This document shows positions 8,620-16,317 of a stretch of 64,000 nt of DNA, one piece after another. The notes under the pieces were generated by a model. The model was not told the origin of the DNA. It saw nothing but the letters and a program-made list of their open reading frames with translations, and did no database searches. The stretch lies in the NCBI RefSeq assembly GCF_027594745.1, contig NZ_CP110854.1, positions 4,171,501 to 4,235,500 of the forward strand, read 5' to 3'. The position numbers were made by a program, and so were the translations under genes. Origin of the DNA: Saprospira grandis. Its GTDB lineage: Bacteria; Bacteroidota; Bacteroidia; Chitinophagales; Saprospiraceae. Position 1 is the first letter of the stretch. Each line of letters begins with the position of its first letter.

Positions 8620-10689
8620 TTGTTTTCTTCCTTTTTTTGGGGCCTCCACCTCACTTCGCTCGTCGGCGGTTACTCCCTTTGGTCGTCGAACTGCGAACTA
8701 AAGTTCTTGTTGTCGTTTCGCAGCTCGCAGGTCTGCTCGGCCCTGCAGCGGCTAGGCCGCTTTGGTCTGGCCTTCGGCCACTGCTGCACATCGCTAGGCC
8801 AAAAGAAAACAGGCCTAGAAAAGCGGGCGCTTTGCGCCCTTTTTGCGCTATTACTGCCTAGTGGGTTATTGGCCCAAATCATGAGCGATTCGGTAGAAAC
8901 CGTGGCCGTCTCGGCCCAAAAGAAAACAGAACAAAAGCCCTTTAGCAAAAAGGAGTTTTCTACCCTAGAGCTAAAACAAGAAAGTAGCCGAAGCCTCTCC
9001 AATTTATTGCAAAAAGAGGCGGGTATCCATATCCGCTCCTATGGACCAGGACAACTGGCTACCCTCTCTAGCCGCGGCAGCGGTCCAGAGCAAAACCTCC
9101 TGCGCTGGGAGGGCTTCAGTTTGGCCAACCCCATGCTGGGCCAAAGCGACCTCAATCTCATTCCCCTCTTTTTTATCGATCAGCTGAGTTGGCAGGCAGG
9201 CGCTGGCGGCTTGAGTGTTCCCCAAGCTTTGGGCGGTAGCTTACTGATGCGCAGCAAATCGCCTCGGCTTGCAGGCTGGCAAGCAGGATTTGGAAGTAGT
9301 TTGGGCAGTTTTAGCCGACAGCAGCAGCAGTTTCTCTTAGCTTTTGCCAAAAATAATTGGCGGCAATCGCTCCGCTTATTGGTCCAATCTGCTGTGAATG
9401 ATTATCCTTACCGAGACCTACAAGCTTTTGGCTTTCCCAAGCCCTGGAAAAGAAGAGAACAGGCCGAAACTGCTCGTCAAGCTGCCCTTTATACTTTAGA
9501 TCTCCCTCTTTTTAAGGGCCAAATGGGCCTAAGAAGTTGGCTCCAAAAGGACCTGCAAGAGCTGCCGCCTACACTTTTGCAGGCCCAGCAGGCGAGCAGC
9601 GAAGTACAAAATACCTTGAGTTGGCGGAACAGCCTGAGCTGGAAAAAAAGCTTTAAGCATTCTGTTTTTCAGGCGCGTTTGGGCTACCTCTATCAGGATA
9701 TGGCCTATAGCCGCAATTTGAATAGCGAAGAACATCTGACCCAAGCTGTTTTTGTGCAGGCCCAACAGTTTTTTGCCTTAAAAAATGGCGCTTTGCTCAT
9801 TAATGGGCGCTGGGGAGAAAACCAGGTCCAAAGCAGTAGTTATCTAGACATAAAAAAGGAGCAGCAAAGCCGTTTATCGCTAGGCCTTAGGCAGGCTGTT
9901 TTGGGCGGCCAACTAGAGGGGCAACTCTCCTTGGCCCATCGGTCTAATTTGGGTGTTTTTCCTGCGGGTCATTTGAGTTTTAGAAAAATTTGGGCTGCGG
10001 GACTGGGCCTAGAAGTTAGTTTGCAACGCTGCATTCGCTTTCCCACCCTAAATGACCGCTTTTGGCCTTTGGTGGGCCAAGAAGAGCTAGAACTAGAACA
10101 AGGCTGGCAAGAAGAGCTCAATATTTTTTGGCAAGACCAAAGATGGGGCTGGCATCAGCTCAGTTTTTTTAATCAGGAAGTTGATAATTGGATTTTATGG
10201 CTGCCCAACCCCAACACCGCTTTATGGGAGCCCCAAAATTTGGCTGCAGTTTGGGCCAGAGGCGCTAGTTGGAGTAGTGAAAAAAGCTTTAATTTGAAAA
10301 AGTTGGGCCAGTTGCAACTGCAAATTGGCGCCAACTACAACCGTATTAGTCGACATAAGAGTCCTTCTGCAGATTTACGAGATAAGCAACTGGAATATCG
10401 GCCCATTTTTTCGGCTAATTTTGCTGTAAACTACCAATATAAAGCTTGGCGTTTGGGTTACCATCATCTTTGGGATAGTCCCCGCTATTTGGATGCTTTG
10501 AATGAGGAATCCTTGGCGGCTTATCAATTGGGCCAACTGCAGTTGGCTTGGAAGGGCAAAATGGCCCAATATCCTATTCGCTTACAACTGCAGGTACACA
10601 ACCTTTGGGGAGCAGAATATCAGTTGGTGGCTGCTCGGCCCCTGCCCTTGCAACAATGGGAACTGAGTTTATTTTTTAGTGCCCAATAA
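8620..10689 (+). CDS. TonB-dependent outer-membrane receptor, start uncertain
   Basis: A plug domain (LSNLLQKEAGIHIRSYGPGQLAT..., then LSSRGSG) leads into a 22-strand-like beta-barrel ending in WELSLFFSAQ. The role is import of a siderophore, vitamin or similar ligand across the outer membrane; no ligand is indicated. The 5' end is odd. A signal peptide (LEKRALCALFALLLPSGLLAQ) is encoded at about 8815-8877, but no ATG, GTG or TTG lies just before it. The first in-frame ATG is 8881, after the signal peptide, and the next usable start is a TTG at 8620, which would translate all of R1 copy d. The coordinates use the TTG; the true start is unresolved. An ancestral start may have been lost when the repeat inserted. 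Confidence 0.8.
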   Translation: MFSSFFWGLHLTSLVGGYSLWSSNCELKFLLSFRSSQVCSALQRLGRFGLAFGHCCTSLGQKKTGLEKRALCALFALLLPSGLLAQIMSDSVETVAVSAQKKTEQKPFSKKEFSTLELKQESSRSLSNLLQKEAGIHIRSYGPGQLATLSSRGSGPEQNLLRWEGFSLANPMLGQSDLNLIPLFFIDQLSWQAGAGGLSVPQALGGSLLMRSKSPRLAGWQAGFGSSLGSFSRQQQQFLLAFAKNNWRQSLRLLVQSAVNDYPYRDLQAFGFPKPWKRREQAETARQAALYTLDLPLFKGQMGLRSWLQKDLQELPPTLLQAQQASSEVQNTLSWRNSLSWKKSFKHSVFQARLGYLYQDMAYSRNLNSEEHLTQAVFVQAQQFFALKNGALLINGRWGENQVQSSSYLDIKKEQQSRLSLGLRQAVLGGQLEGQLSLAHRSNLGVFPAGHLSFRKIWAAGLGLEVSLQRCIRFPTLNDRFWPLVGQEELELEQGWQEELNIFWQDQRWGWHQLSFFNQEVDNWILWLPNPNTALWEPQNLAAVWARGASWSSEKSFNLKKLGQLQLQIGANYNRISRHKSPSADLRDKQLEYRPIFSANFAVNYQYKAWRLGYHHLWDSPRYLDALNEESLAAYQLGQLQLAWKGKMAQYPIRLQLQVHNLWGAEYQLVAARPLPLQQWELSLFFSAQ
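8639..8800 (-). repeat. R1 element copy d, extended form
   Basis: Reverse orientation. P1 GGCCT with AGGCC, P2 GCAG with CTGC, hairpin I GGCC-GAA-GGCC, hairpin II AGCGGC-CTA-GCCGCT. It carries the optional extension module with a GAAC-TTTA-GTTC hairpin followed by a GACGACC...GGGAGTAA block. It lies directly at, or inside, the 5' end of the TonB receptor gene. Confidence 0.88.
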
Positions 10690-10732
10690 AACGGCCGAAG
10701 CCGACAGTTACTAGCGAGCAATTCTGTTGAGC

Positions 10733-10852
10733 GGCCTAGCGATGTGCAAGGGGGGCCGTAGGCCAGACCGAGCAGGCAGAGCCTGCGAAGGGCCGAGCGA
10801 ACAGCGAGCCCTGAAACGTAGCGCCGCAAGGCGAAGCCGCAGCGGAGGCCCC
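10733..10852 (+). repeat. R1 element copy e
   Basis: P1 GGCCT with AGGCC, P2 GGG with CCC, hairpin I GGCC-GTA-GGCC, hairpin II GCAGGC-AGA-GCCTGC, hairpin III CCGC...GCGG with inner GGC-GAA-GCC. It sits between the TonB receptor stop and the lipoprotein gene. The rest of the gap (10853-11040) has a TAnnTTTG box at 10964-10971 that may be the -7 box for the next gene, without a clear -33 box. Confidence 0.88.
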
Positions 10853-11040
10853 TAAAAAAATAAAAAATGGCCTATTGGGGAACAGAAAACTTATTTAGCC
10901 TTGTTCTAATTTTGAATTGTTTAAAAGCTCCAAGTTTATGATCGATAAGAAAAGAGAATAATATACCTTTGTGGCCCCAATTTTGAGGGGAGAAATTCAG
11001 TTTTCCCCTGATCACTAAAGTCTTATAAAACTAAACCGCT

Positions 11041-11583
11041 ATGAAAAAATTACTTTTGTTCCTTTTTGCAGTAGGCCTATTTGCGGCTTGTCAAAATAAT
11101 GTAGACCGCAAAGATTTGAGTTCTTCTGTGGTTAATGCGCAGGATATGGATAAAACCAGAGCTGGGCAGCAGAAAAAAGTAAAGGCCAAGGCTTATTACT
11201 ATCCTTCTTTAGTTGCTTTTGAAAAGGGACAAAGCCAGAAAGATTTGAGCTTGACGGCCCTATCCAAGATCAATGAAATGGAGCAAAAAGAGTACAATTA
11301 TGTTGTGCTTTATGATGCGGCTACTTCTTGGGCCGAAATTTTCAATACTGGAGATTACAGCCAAACGGGCGATGAGCAATTTAATGAGCTTTTGGCGAGT
11401 CACAATTTGCTTATTGTTCAGCAATTTGAGGTAGATGATATGAGTGAAGGCTTGGTTTTGGCGCCTAATGCTGCGGTAGATTCTCCGGTAGAAGTAGCCA
11501 GAGAGCTCTCTCTTATTCAAGATGTTATGATGGTGCAGCTCAAAGAAGTACCTGTAGAAGATCAGATGACGGCTTCTAAATAG
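11041..11583 (+). CDS. Lipoprotein of unknown function
   Basis: 180 aa. MKKLLLFLFAVGLFAACQNN is a type II signal peptide with lipobox LFAAC, so the mature protein is lipid-anchored at Cys17. The rest has no motif I recognise; it is mixed alpha/beta and acidic. A possible promoter box TACCTTTG lies at 10964-10971 and a strong terminator follows at 11613-11650, so it is probably a single-gene transcript. Confidence 0.75.
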   Translation: MKKLLLFLFAVGLFAACQNNVDRKDLSSSVVNAQDMDKTRAGQQKKVKAKAYYYPSLVAFEKGQSQKDLSLTALSKINEMEQKEYNYVVLYDAATSWAEIFNTGDYSQTGDEQFNELLASHNLLIVQQFEVDDMSEGLVLAPNAAVDSPVEVARELSLIQDVMMVQLKEVPVEDQMTASK

Positions 11584-11612
11584 AGAAGTTATAACAGTCT
11601 GTTAAAGTATAC

Positions 11613-11650
11613 AAGCTAGTGTCCCTAATTGGGCGCTAGCTTTTTTTTTT
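11613..11650 (+). terminator. Rho-independent terminator
   Basis: Hairpin with stem AAGCTAG/CTAGCTT plus inner GTCCC/GGGC pairing, followed by ten T. It ends the lipoprotein transcript. Confidence 0.85.
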
Positions 11651-11718
11651 CTGCTTGCTGTTGTATCTTGCTAAGAAATCAGTCAAGGGAAAATGAATTT
11701 GGCTAGAAGCAAACAATT

Positions 11719-12264
11719 ATGATGCAAGTAGATCCAGAAATACTCGAGGCAATATATACTCAGAAAGATGAAAATCTTTTGGAGCTTTCGCAAAAGCAGC
11801 CTGTTTTGCTTATTTTTTTACGTCATTTTGGTTGTACATTTTGCAAGCAAACGATGTCGGACCTTTCTAAGGTGCGAGCAGAAATTGAGGGCCAAGGTAT
11901 TTTGCCTATTATTATCCATATGGCGCAAGAGGAGCTGGCCACAAAACGCCTCAGCAATTTTAAACTACCTGATATTGGGCATGTTTCGGACCCTGATTTA
12001 AGTTTGTACGCTTATTTTGGTTTGAAGAAAGGGACCTTTAGTCAGTTGTATGGGCTAAAAGTTTTTGTGGGTGGCATGAAAGCTTTGGCCGAGGGCTTTA
12101 GTTTGCCTAGCATTAGTAAAGAGTATGGAAATATTAGCCAGATGCCCGGTGTTTTTATTTTGGAAGCGGGGGAAATCAAATTGGCTTTTATTCATAGTTT
12201 TGCTGCAGAAAGAGCTGATTACCTAAAAATTATTGCCGAATATTTGGCCTTAAAAGAAAAATAA
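11719..12264 (+). CDS. Peroxiredoxin-like AhpC/TSA_2 family protein
   Basis: 181 aa, cytoplasmic. Thioredoxin fold with RHFGCTFCKQT giving a C-x-x-C site (Cys39, Cys42), then HVSDPDLSLYAYFGLKKG and a C-terminal MPGVFILEAGEIKLAF strand, as in the PRXL2/SelL-like AhpC-TSA_2 group. These proteins are thought to be thiol oxidoreductases or peroxidases; the actual substrate is unknown. No cofactor partner lies next to it. The gap 12265-12458 after it shows no feature. Confidence 0.8.
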   Translation: MMQVDPEILEAIYTQKDENLLELSQKQPVLLIFLRHFGCTFCKQTMSDLSKVRAEIEGQGILPIIIHMAQEELATKRLSNFKLPDIGHVSDPDLSLYAYFGLKKGTFSQLYGLKVFVGGMKALAEGFSLPSISKEYGNISQMPGVFILEAGEIKLAFIHSFAAERADYLKIIAEYLALKEK

Positions 12265-12458
12265 GCAAATAACATAAACTACTGGCTAGCAACAACTTAA
12301 ATAGATTAGCTAGTTACTAAAAAATATATTACCGCCTATAAATCAGGGCTTTGGGAACTTGAAAAAGCTTGTCATAGTTTAAGTGATTGTGTTTCAACAA
12401 AAAACGAAAGCACATGATTATTATGACAGCGGCTTAGGTCGCCCAAAATCCTATTCTA

Positions 12459-12929
12459 ATGAATTGGCAAAAACTAAACGGAAGTCGAATTTTGCTCCCT
12501 ATTAAGGAAGCCGTCGACAAAACCCTAGCAAAAGAATTGGCCGAGGGCCATGACGTAAAGGTTTGCATTGGAACAGACTCGCAGGTGCGAGGCAAGCAAA
12601 TCAGTTTTGCAACGGTGATTGTTTTTCTGCGTAAGGGCAAGGGTGGTTTTATGTACATTAAGCCAGAGCTGCAAACTGGGCAAATGAGCATTCGAGAGCG
12701 AATGATTACAGAGGTAGCCAAATCGGTTGCGGTGGCTTATGAATTGACTGACATCTTTGCGGCCCATGGGGTGCAACTGGAAGTTCATGCAGACATCAGC
12801 ACGGATAGCAATTTTAAATCTAATGTGGCCTTAAAAGAAGCCATGGGATATATTCGAGGTATGGGTTATGAATTTAAAGCCAAACCTCATGCTTTTGCCA
12901 GCTCAAGCTGTGCCGATAAAGTCGTTTAA
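12459..12929 (+). CDS. YkuK-type RNase H-like protein (DUF458)
   Basis: 156 aa. It matches the DUF458/YkuK family: VCIGTDSQVRGKQISFATVIVFLRKGKGG near the N terminus and LEVHADISTDSNFKSN with the family's conserved acidic and HADI segment, then KPHAFASSSCADKVV at the C terminus. The fold is RNase H-like, with Asp residues that could bind metal; no activity is established to my knowledge. Single gene with a strong terminator at 12935-12970. Confidence 0.85.
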   Translation: MNWQKLNGSRILLPIKEAVDKTLAKELAEGHDVKVCIGTDSQVRGKQISFATVIVFLRKGKGGFMYIKPELQTGQMSIRERMITEVAKSVAVAYELTDIFAAHGVQLEVHADISTDSNFKSNVALKEAMGYIRGMGYEFKAKPHAFASSSCADKVV

Positions 12930-12934
12930 ATGAT

Positions 12935-12970
12935 AAACGCCTAGCCAAATTGGCTAGGCGTTTTTTTTTT
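12935..12970 (+). terminator. Rho-independent terminator
   Basis: Perfect stem AAACGCCTAGCCAA/TTGGCTAGGCGTTT followed by T-rich DNA. It ends the YkuK-type gene and lies tail-to-tail with the thioesterase gene on the other strand. Confidence 0.9.
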
Positions 12971-12973
12971 GCT

Positions 12974-13414
12974 TTAAAAACCCTGATATTTTTCTAATTT
13001 TTCGGCGGCTTCCTTGGGCAGGCGCACTAACTTCTGTGCTTGATAGTTATAACAAAGCAAAGCTGTTTTGATGCGGGCCATTTCCTGTTGGTCTTCGGGC
13101 CGCAAAAAGCGATAGTGCAAATCAAAACCTAGGCTGTAAATATCGCCTACGGCAATTTGAATAACAATTTCTTGGCCCCAAAAACCTTCGGCCAAAAACA
13201 TTTGGGCCGCATCAGACATGATGAGATCTTCTCCGGCAAAATCGGTTTCTTTATAGCCCAATAGCGCAAAAAAACGCATTCTCGCCTCATGGGCCAGCGT
13301 TAGAAAACGGTCATTAGACAAATGGTTGCCGTAATTTAAATCATTGACGCGAATAGAAAGCGGAGTTTCAAAAGGATAGCGCTTGGCTAGGGGTAATTTG
13401 ACACGCATAAACAA
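12974..13414 (-). CDS. Hot-dog fold acyl-CoA thioesterase
   Basis: 146 aa. 4HBT-type hot-dog enzyme: LSIRVNDLNYGNHLSNDRFLTLAHEARMRFF holds the D-x-N-x-G-H-x-x-N active-site pattern near residues 24-34, followed by the YSLGFDLHYRFLRPED strand pair. Family members hydrolyse acyl-CoA thioesters; the chain length is unknown. It starts 3 bp after the stop of the dehydratase gene on the same strand, so the two are probably cotranscribed. A second possible start is 6 bp downstream (MRVKLP). Confidence 0.85.
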   Translation of the reverse strand: MFMRVKLPLAKRYPFETPLSIRVNDLNYGNHLSNDRFLTLAHEARMRFFALLGYKETDFAGEDLIMSDAAQMFLAEGFWGQEIVIQIAVGDIYSLGFDLHYRFLRPEDQQEMARIKTALLCYNYQAQKLVRLPKEAAEKLEKYQGF

Positions 13415-13417
13415 AAT

Positions 13418-14377
13418 TTAAAAGGGCAAATGATCCAAATCTATATTGCCCCCACTCAAAATAATTGCCCAATTTTGGCCCTTAAAACGCGCTTTATGCT
13501 TTAATAAAGCCGCAAGAGGAACCGCAGAAGAAGGTTCTACAACTATTTTTAGTTGCTCCCAAATTAGACGCAGCGCTAAGATAATTTCTTCTTCCTCTAC
13601 ACAAATAATTTCCGAAAGCAATTCTTGAAAAACACCAAAGGTTTTTGGTCGAATTGTCGTGCGCAAACCATCCGCAAGGCTATCCGTTCGCTTGTTTTCA
13701 ATGATTTTTCCAGCCGCCAAAGATAAATAAGCATCATTAACCAACTGAGGCTCTGCACCCAAAACCTTTAGTTCTGGCCGAAAATAATGGGCCGATAATA
13801 AAGCGCCGCTCAGAAGTCCTCCCCCACCAATAGGCGCCAAAATTCCATCTACATCCGAAAGCTCTTCCAAAATTTCCAAACTGCAAGTTGCCTGGCCCAA
13901 AATCACATCATAATCATTATAGGGATGAATAAAATGTGCGGCCGTTTCTTTTTGCCAAGCCGCTAAGGCCGCTTCTCGTCCCGCTGTAGTGGGCGGAGAA
14001 AAACGAATTTCGGCCCCCAATTCTGCCGTGGCCCGCTGCTTAAACGCTGGCGCATTTTCAGGCATTACAATGTAGGCCGGACAAGCCAACATCTGCGCCG
14101 CTTTGGCAATTGCTTGCGCATGATTGCCCGATGAATGCGTGCACAATCCTTTTTTTCGCTCTTCTTCAGATAAAAGCAAGGCCGCCGAAAATGCTCCCCG
14201 AACTTTAAATGAGCCAGTATGCTGAAAATTTTCACACTTAAAATAAATATTGCAGCCCGCCAAGGCATTTATTTTCTCCGATTGAAGTAAGGGCGTTTTT
14301 TTAAGATAAGGCCGAATAAGGGCTTGTCGTTGTCTAATATTTTCGGCAGACAATATAGTTGGAAGATGTACTGACAT
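13418..14377 (-). CDS. PLP-dependent threonine/serine dehydratase
   Basis: 319 aa. Fold-type II PLP enzyme: FQHTGSFKVRGAFSA with the cofactor lysine near residue 58, THSSGNHAQAIA, the phosphate-binding glycine loop IGGGGLLSGALL, and LSGGNIDLDHLPF near the C terminus. No ACT domain, so it resembles the short catabolic threonine dehydratases or serine racemase/dehydratase group rather than the allosteric IlvA. It deaminates L-Thr or L-Ser to the 2-oxo acid. Upstream gene of a two-gene unit with the thioesterase. Confidence 0.88.
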   Translation of the reverse strand: MSVHLPTILSAENIRQRQALIRPYLKKTPLLQSEKINALAGCNIYFKCENFQHTGSFKVRGAFSAALLLSEEERKKGLCTHSSGNHAQAIAKAAQMLACPAYIVMPENAPAFKQRATAELGAEIRFSPPTTAGREAALAAWQKETAAHFIHPYNDYDVILGQATCSLEILEELSDVDGILAPIGGGGLLSGALLSAHYFRPELKVLGAEPQLVNDAYLSLAAGKIIENKRTDSLADGLRTTIRPKTFGVFQELLSEIICVEEEEIILALRLIWEQLKIVVEPSSAVPLAALLKHKARFKGQNWAIILSGGNIDLDHLPF

Positions 14378-14458
14378 TTTTTTAAAAAAATATGTGGTTC
14401 TAAATCAAGTAGTTGTTAATATATTGTAAAAACACTAGCCTAAAATTCCAAAATGCTT

Positions 14459-14489
14459 TTGGAAAAACCAAAAAGACGCTCTATATTTG
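14459..14489 (+). promoter_or_regulatory. Bacteroidetes-type promoter of the tRNA-Asp genes
   Basis: TTG at 14459-14461, a 20-nt spacer, then TATATTTG at 14482-14489, which fits the -33/-7 consensus TTG/TAnnTTTG of the phylum. It lies 35 bp before the first tRNA-Asp. Confidence 0.75.
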
Positions 14490-14523
14490 TGCCGCTCTCA
14501 AAGGAAAGCAAAAATAAAAAATT

Positions 14524-14597
14524 GGTCTGGTAGTTCAGTTGGTTAGAATACCTGCCTGTCACGCAGGGGGTCGCGGGTTCGAGTCCCGTCCAGACCG
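14524..14597 (+). tRNA. tRNA-Asp (GTC), first copy
   Basis: 74 nt cloverleaf: acceptor GGTCTGG with CCAGACC, anticodon stem CCTGC with GCAGG, anticodon GTC, T arm CGGGTTCGAGTCCCG, discriminator G. The three bases after it happen to be CCA (14598-14600). Confidence 0.97.
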
Positions 14598-14629
14598 CCA
14601 ATTTTTTTTAGAAAAAAGAAGACCTATAA

Positions 14630-14703
14630 GGTCTGGTAGTTCAGTTGGTTAGAATACCTGCCTGTCACGCAGGGGGTCGCGGGTTCGAGTCCCGTCCAGA
14701 CCG
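14630..14703 (+). tRNA. tRNA-Asp (GTC), second copy
   Basis: Identical 74-nt sequence 32 bp after the first copy, with no encoded CCA. The two share the upstream promoter and the terminator at 14711-14740. Confidence 0.97.
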
Positions 14704-14710
14704 CTTTTTT

Positions 14711-14740
14711 TAAGCCGCAACGAAAGTTGTGGCTTTTTTT
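14711..14740 (+). terminator. Rho-independent terminator of the tRNA-Asp operon
   Basis: Stem AAGCCGCAAC/GTTGTGGCTT with a GAAA loop followed by a T-run, directly after the second tRNA. Confidence 0.88.
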
Positions 14741-14745
14741 ATGCA

Positions 14746-14777
14746 AAATGGCGAATAGAAAAATCTATTCGCCATTT
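14746..14777. terminator. Hairpin between tRNA operon and convergent gene
   Basis: Perfect 13-bp stem AAATGGCGAATAG/CTATTCGCCATTT. It may serve the minus-strand gene that ends at 14823; the T-run after it on that strand is weak. Confidence 0.45.
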
Positions 14778-14822
14778 GTTTAGCTACAAATTGTTTTTTT
14801 CATAAAAATCAAGGCATTCAGA

Positions 14823-15230
14823 TCAATCACCTTTTATTAGTTGAATCGCAAAATTCCCATAAATAAGCTTGACCCCAAGGTCGGGGTTTTCAAACAATTG
14901 AATCTCCAACATATTTCCATTTTCATCTAAAACAGTTATAAATTGGCATTTTTCGCCATTTCCAACCGAGCTATTCTCTACATTTGAGACTCGTCTGTAA
15001 AGAGTTCTCTCTCCATTTGCTGTAAACTTCAAAACATCTGAATTTATTCCGTAATTAAATACCAAGGTCACTGAAGTTCGCTCCCATTCTGTCCATTTTT
15101 CCCCATCAAATCCAGAATAATAATTATAATCTCGTCGAAACTGGTTGTTTTCTTCCTGCGCTTGCAGGTTTCCCATAAAAATCAAAAAGCTAAATACACT
15201 GAGGAGGTAAATTCTTACTGACATAGACAT
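14823..15230 (-). CDS. Small secreted protein of unknown function
   Basis: 135 aa with a signal peptide (VRIYLLSVFSFLIFMGNLQAQEE, cleavage after AQ). The mature part is about 110 residues, beta-rich and polar, with FTANGERTLYRRVSNVEN and a C-terminal GNFAIQLIKGD. No family recognised. It is the first of the genes at the edge of the repeat-rich region 15240-21300. Confidence 0.65.
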   Translation of the reverse strand: MSMSVRIYLLSVFSFLIFMGNLQAQEENNQFRRDYNYYSGFDGEKWTEWERTSVTLVFNYGINSDVLKFTANGERTLYRRVSNVENSSVGNGEKCQFITVLDENGNMLEIQLFENPDLGVKLIYGNFAIQLIKGD

Positions 15231-15315
15231 TCGTTTTAGTTTTTCTTCAATAGTTCAAAGAAAAAGCAGAACTGACCAACCTATCTGTACAGTTTTTATT
15301 TTTTTTATTTTTTTT

Positions 15316-15445
15316 GGGGCTGTCCCTCGCCTTTGGCTCGGGTCGCTACGCTGCGCAGCTCGCTGTTCGCTCGGCCCTGCGCAAAAAAACAAGTTTTTTG
15401 CTGGGTCTGCGGCTGCGCCGCACTGCTTCGCATCGCTCATCCGCT
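15316..15445 (-). repeat. R1 element copy f
   Basis: Reverse orientation. Hairpin I TGCGGC-GCA-GCCGCA, hairpin II GCAAAAAA with TTTTTTGC, P2 GCAG with CTGC. The closing P1 is not clear; like copy u it has a GAGCGGATGAGCG 5' end. Confidence 0.82.
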
Positions 15446-15489
15446 CATCTAATTTTTTCAGGCCATTGTTTTTCTTCGGCGGTTTTGGT

Positions 15490-15806
15490 TTTGTTTTTTT
15501 TCTTGAAGCTAAAATTTTTCCCATTTTCCAGCAAACAAGGGCTTCAGCCCGCCAGTTTGCATAGACTCACAACCATGGGCTTTAGCCCATGGCTGTAAAA
15601 CAATTCTATACAAAAAATTCAGGGGTAAAAACAATTGCTATGCTTACCGCCCTGGGCTGAAGCCCAGGGTTGCTAACTTGAGCGAACTGACGGAGAAAGT
15701 CCTTGTTCGCTTTTTTTTCTCTTGTTTTGACCACCGCAGTTTTTTTAGCACAGAAAAAAATCATTGTTTTTTGGTCTAGTTGCTAATTGAAAGCCGCTAA
15801 TTGAAA
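15490..15806 (+). repeat. Partial T-type hairpin repeat (copy A)
   Basis: Shares long blocks with the repeat at 20391-21005: outer GCAAAC/GTTTGC with inner GGGC-TTCA-GCCC (15531-15560), CCATGGGC-TTTA-GCCCATGG (15573-15592), CCCTGGGC-TGAA-GCCCAGGG near 15650-15669, a GCGAAC...GTTCGC hairpin, and an R3 direct repeat at 15782-15806. No ORF; fills the gap before the next gene. Confidence 0.82.
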
Positions 15807-15885
15807 ATCATTTTTTTAAGCCAAAGCTAATGCACTGTAAAAATATTTAATTACTTTAAAGTCTTTACAAACCAATACACTTCCT

Positions 15886-16317
15886 ATGTCTAAACTATAT
15901 CACACCAAAAGAAAAAGATACAAGTCAGCCTCTAGTTATAAATCTATAGAGCTTGTTCATAATACTCAGGATGATTCCACATTTGAGGATTTACCTTTAG
16001 ATGATGTTCCTCTTATTGTTTCTGCCAAACAAGGGGAACAACTCCTAATTACACTTAATGCTCCTGATACTTGGAACAATGGAAAAGAAAATAATGCAGG
16101 AACCTGGTTTGCAATTGAGGTCAATGACCAAATAATTGGTAAGGGTGTCTATTTTACTGGACAAAAAGGTCAAAGAGTTCCCATCAGTATACAAGCTGTT
16201 TATGAAGTAACAGAAGATGCCAATTTAAAAGTGAAAGGGAAATGGGCAGTTTGTAATAGTGGAAAATCTTTTATTGGTGCTTTTTCTGAAACGACCTTGA
16301 CGGTGCTTAAAGTTTAA
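15886..16317 (+). CDS. Hypothetical protein
   Basis: 143 aa, no signal peptide; a basic N terminus (MSKLYHTKRKRYKSASSYKS) is followed by a beta-rich domain with GEQLLITLNAPDTWNNG, TWFAIEVNDQIIGKGVYFTGQKGQRVPISIQAVYEV and a last strand ETTLTVLKV. It looks like one small beta-sandwich; no family is recognised. Its codons are clearly more AT-rich than those of most neighbours, and T repeats lie on both sides, the tandem array starting at the base after the stop codon. It may be a recently gained gene. Confidence 0.65.
   Translation: MSKLYHTKRKRYKSASSYKSIELVHNTQDDSTFEDLPLDDVPLIVSAKQGEQLLITLNAPDTWNNGKENNAGTWFAIEVNDQIIGKGVYFTGQKGQRVPISIQAVYEVTEDANLKVKGKWAVCNSGKSFIGAFSETTLTVLKV

Noticed and set aside
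14524..14703. Two identical tRNA-Asp copies as attachment sites of an inserted element
   Set aside because: Only 32 bp separate the copies and they share a promoter and terminator; this is a simple tandem tRNA operon.
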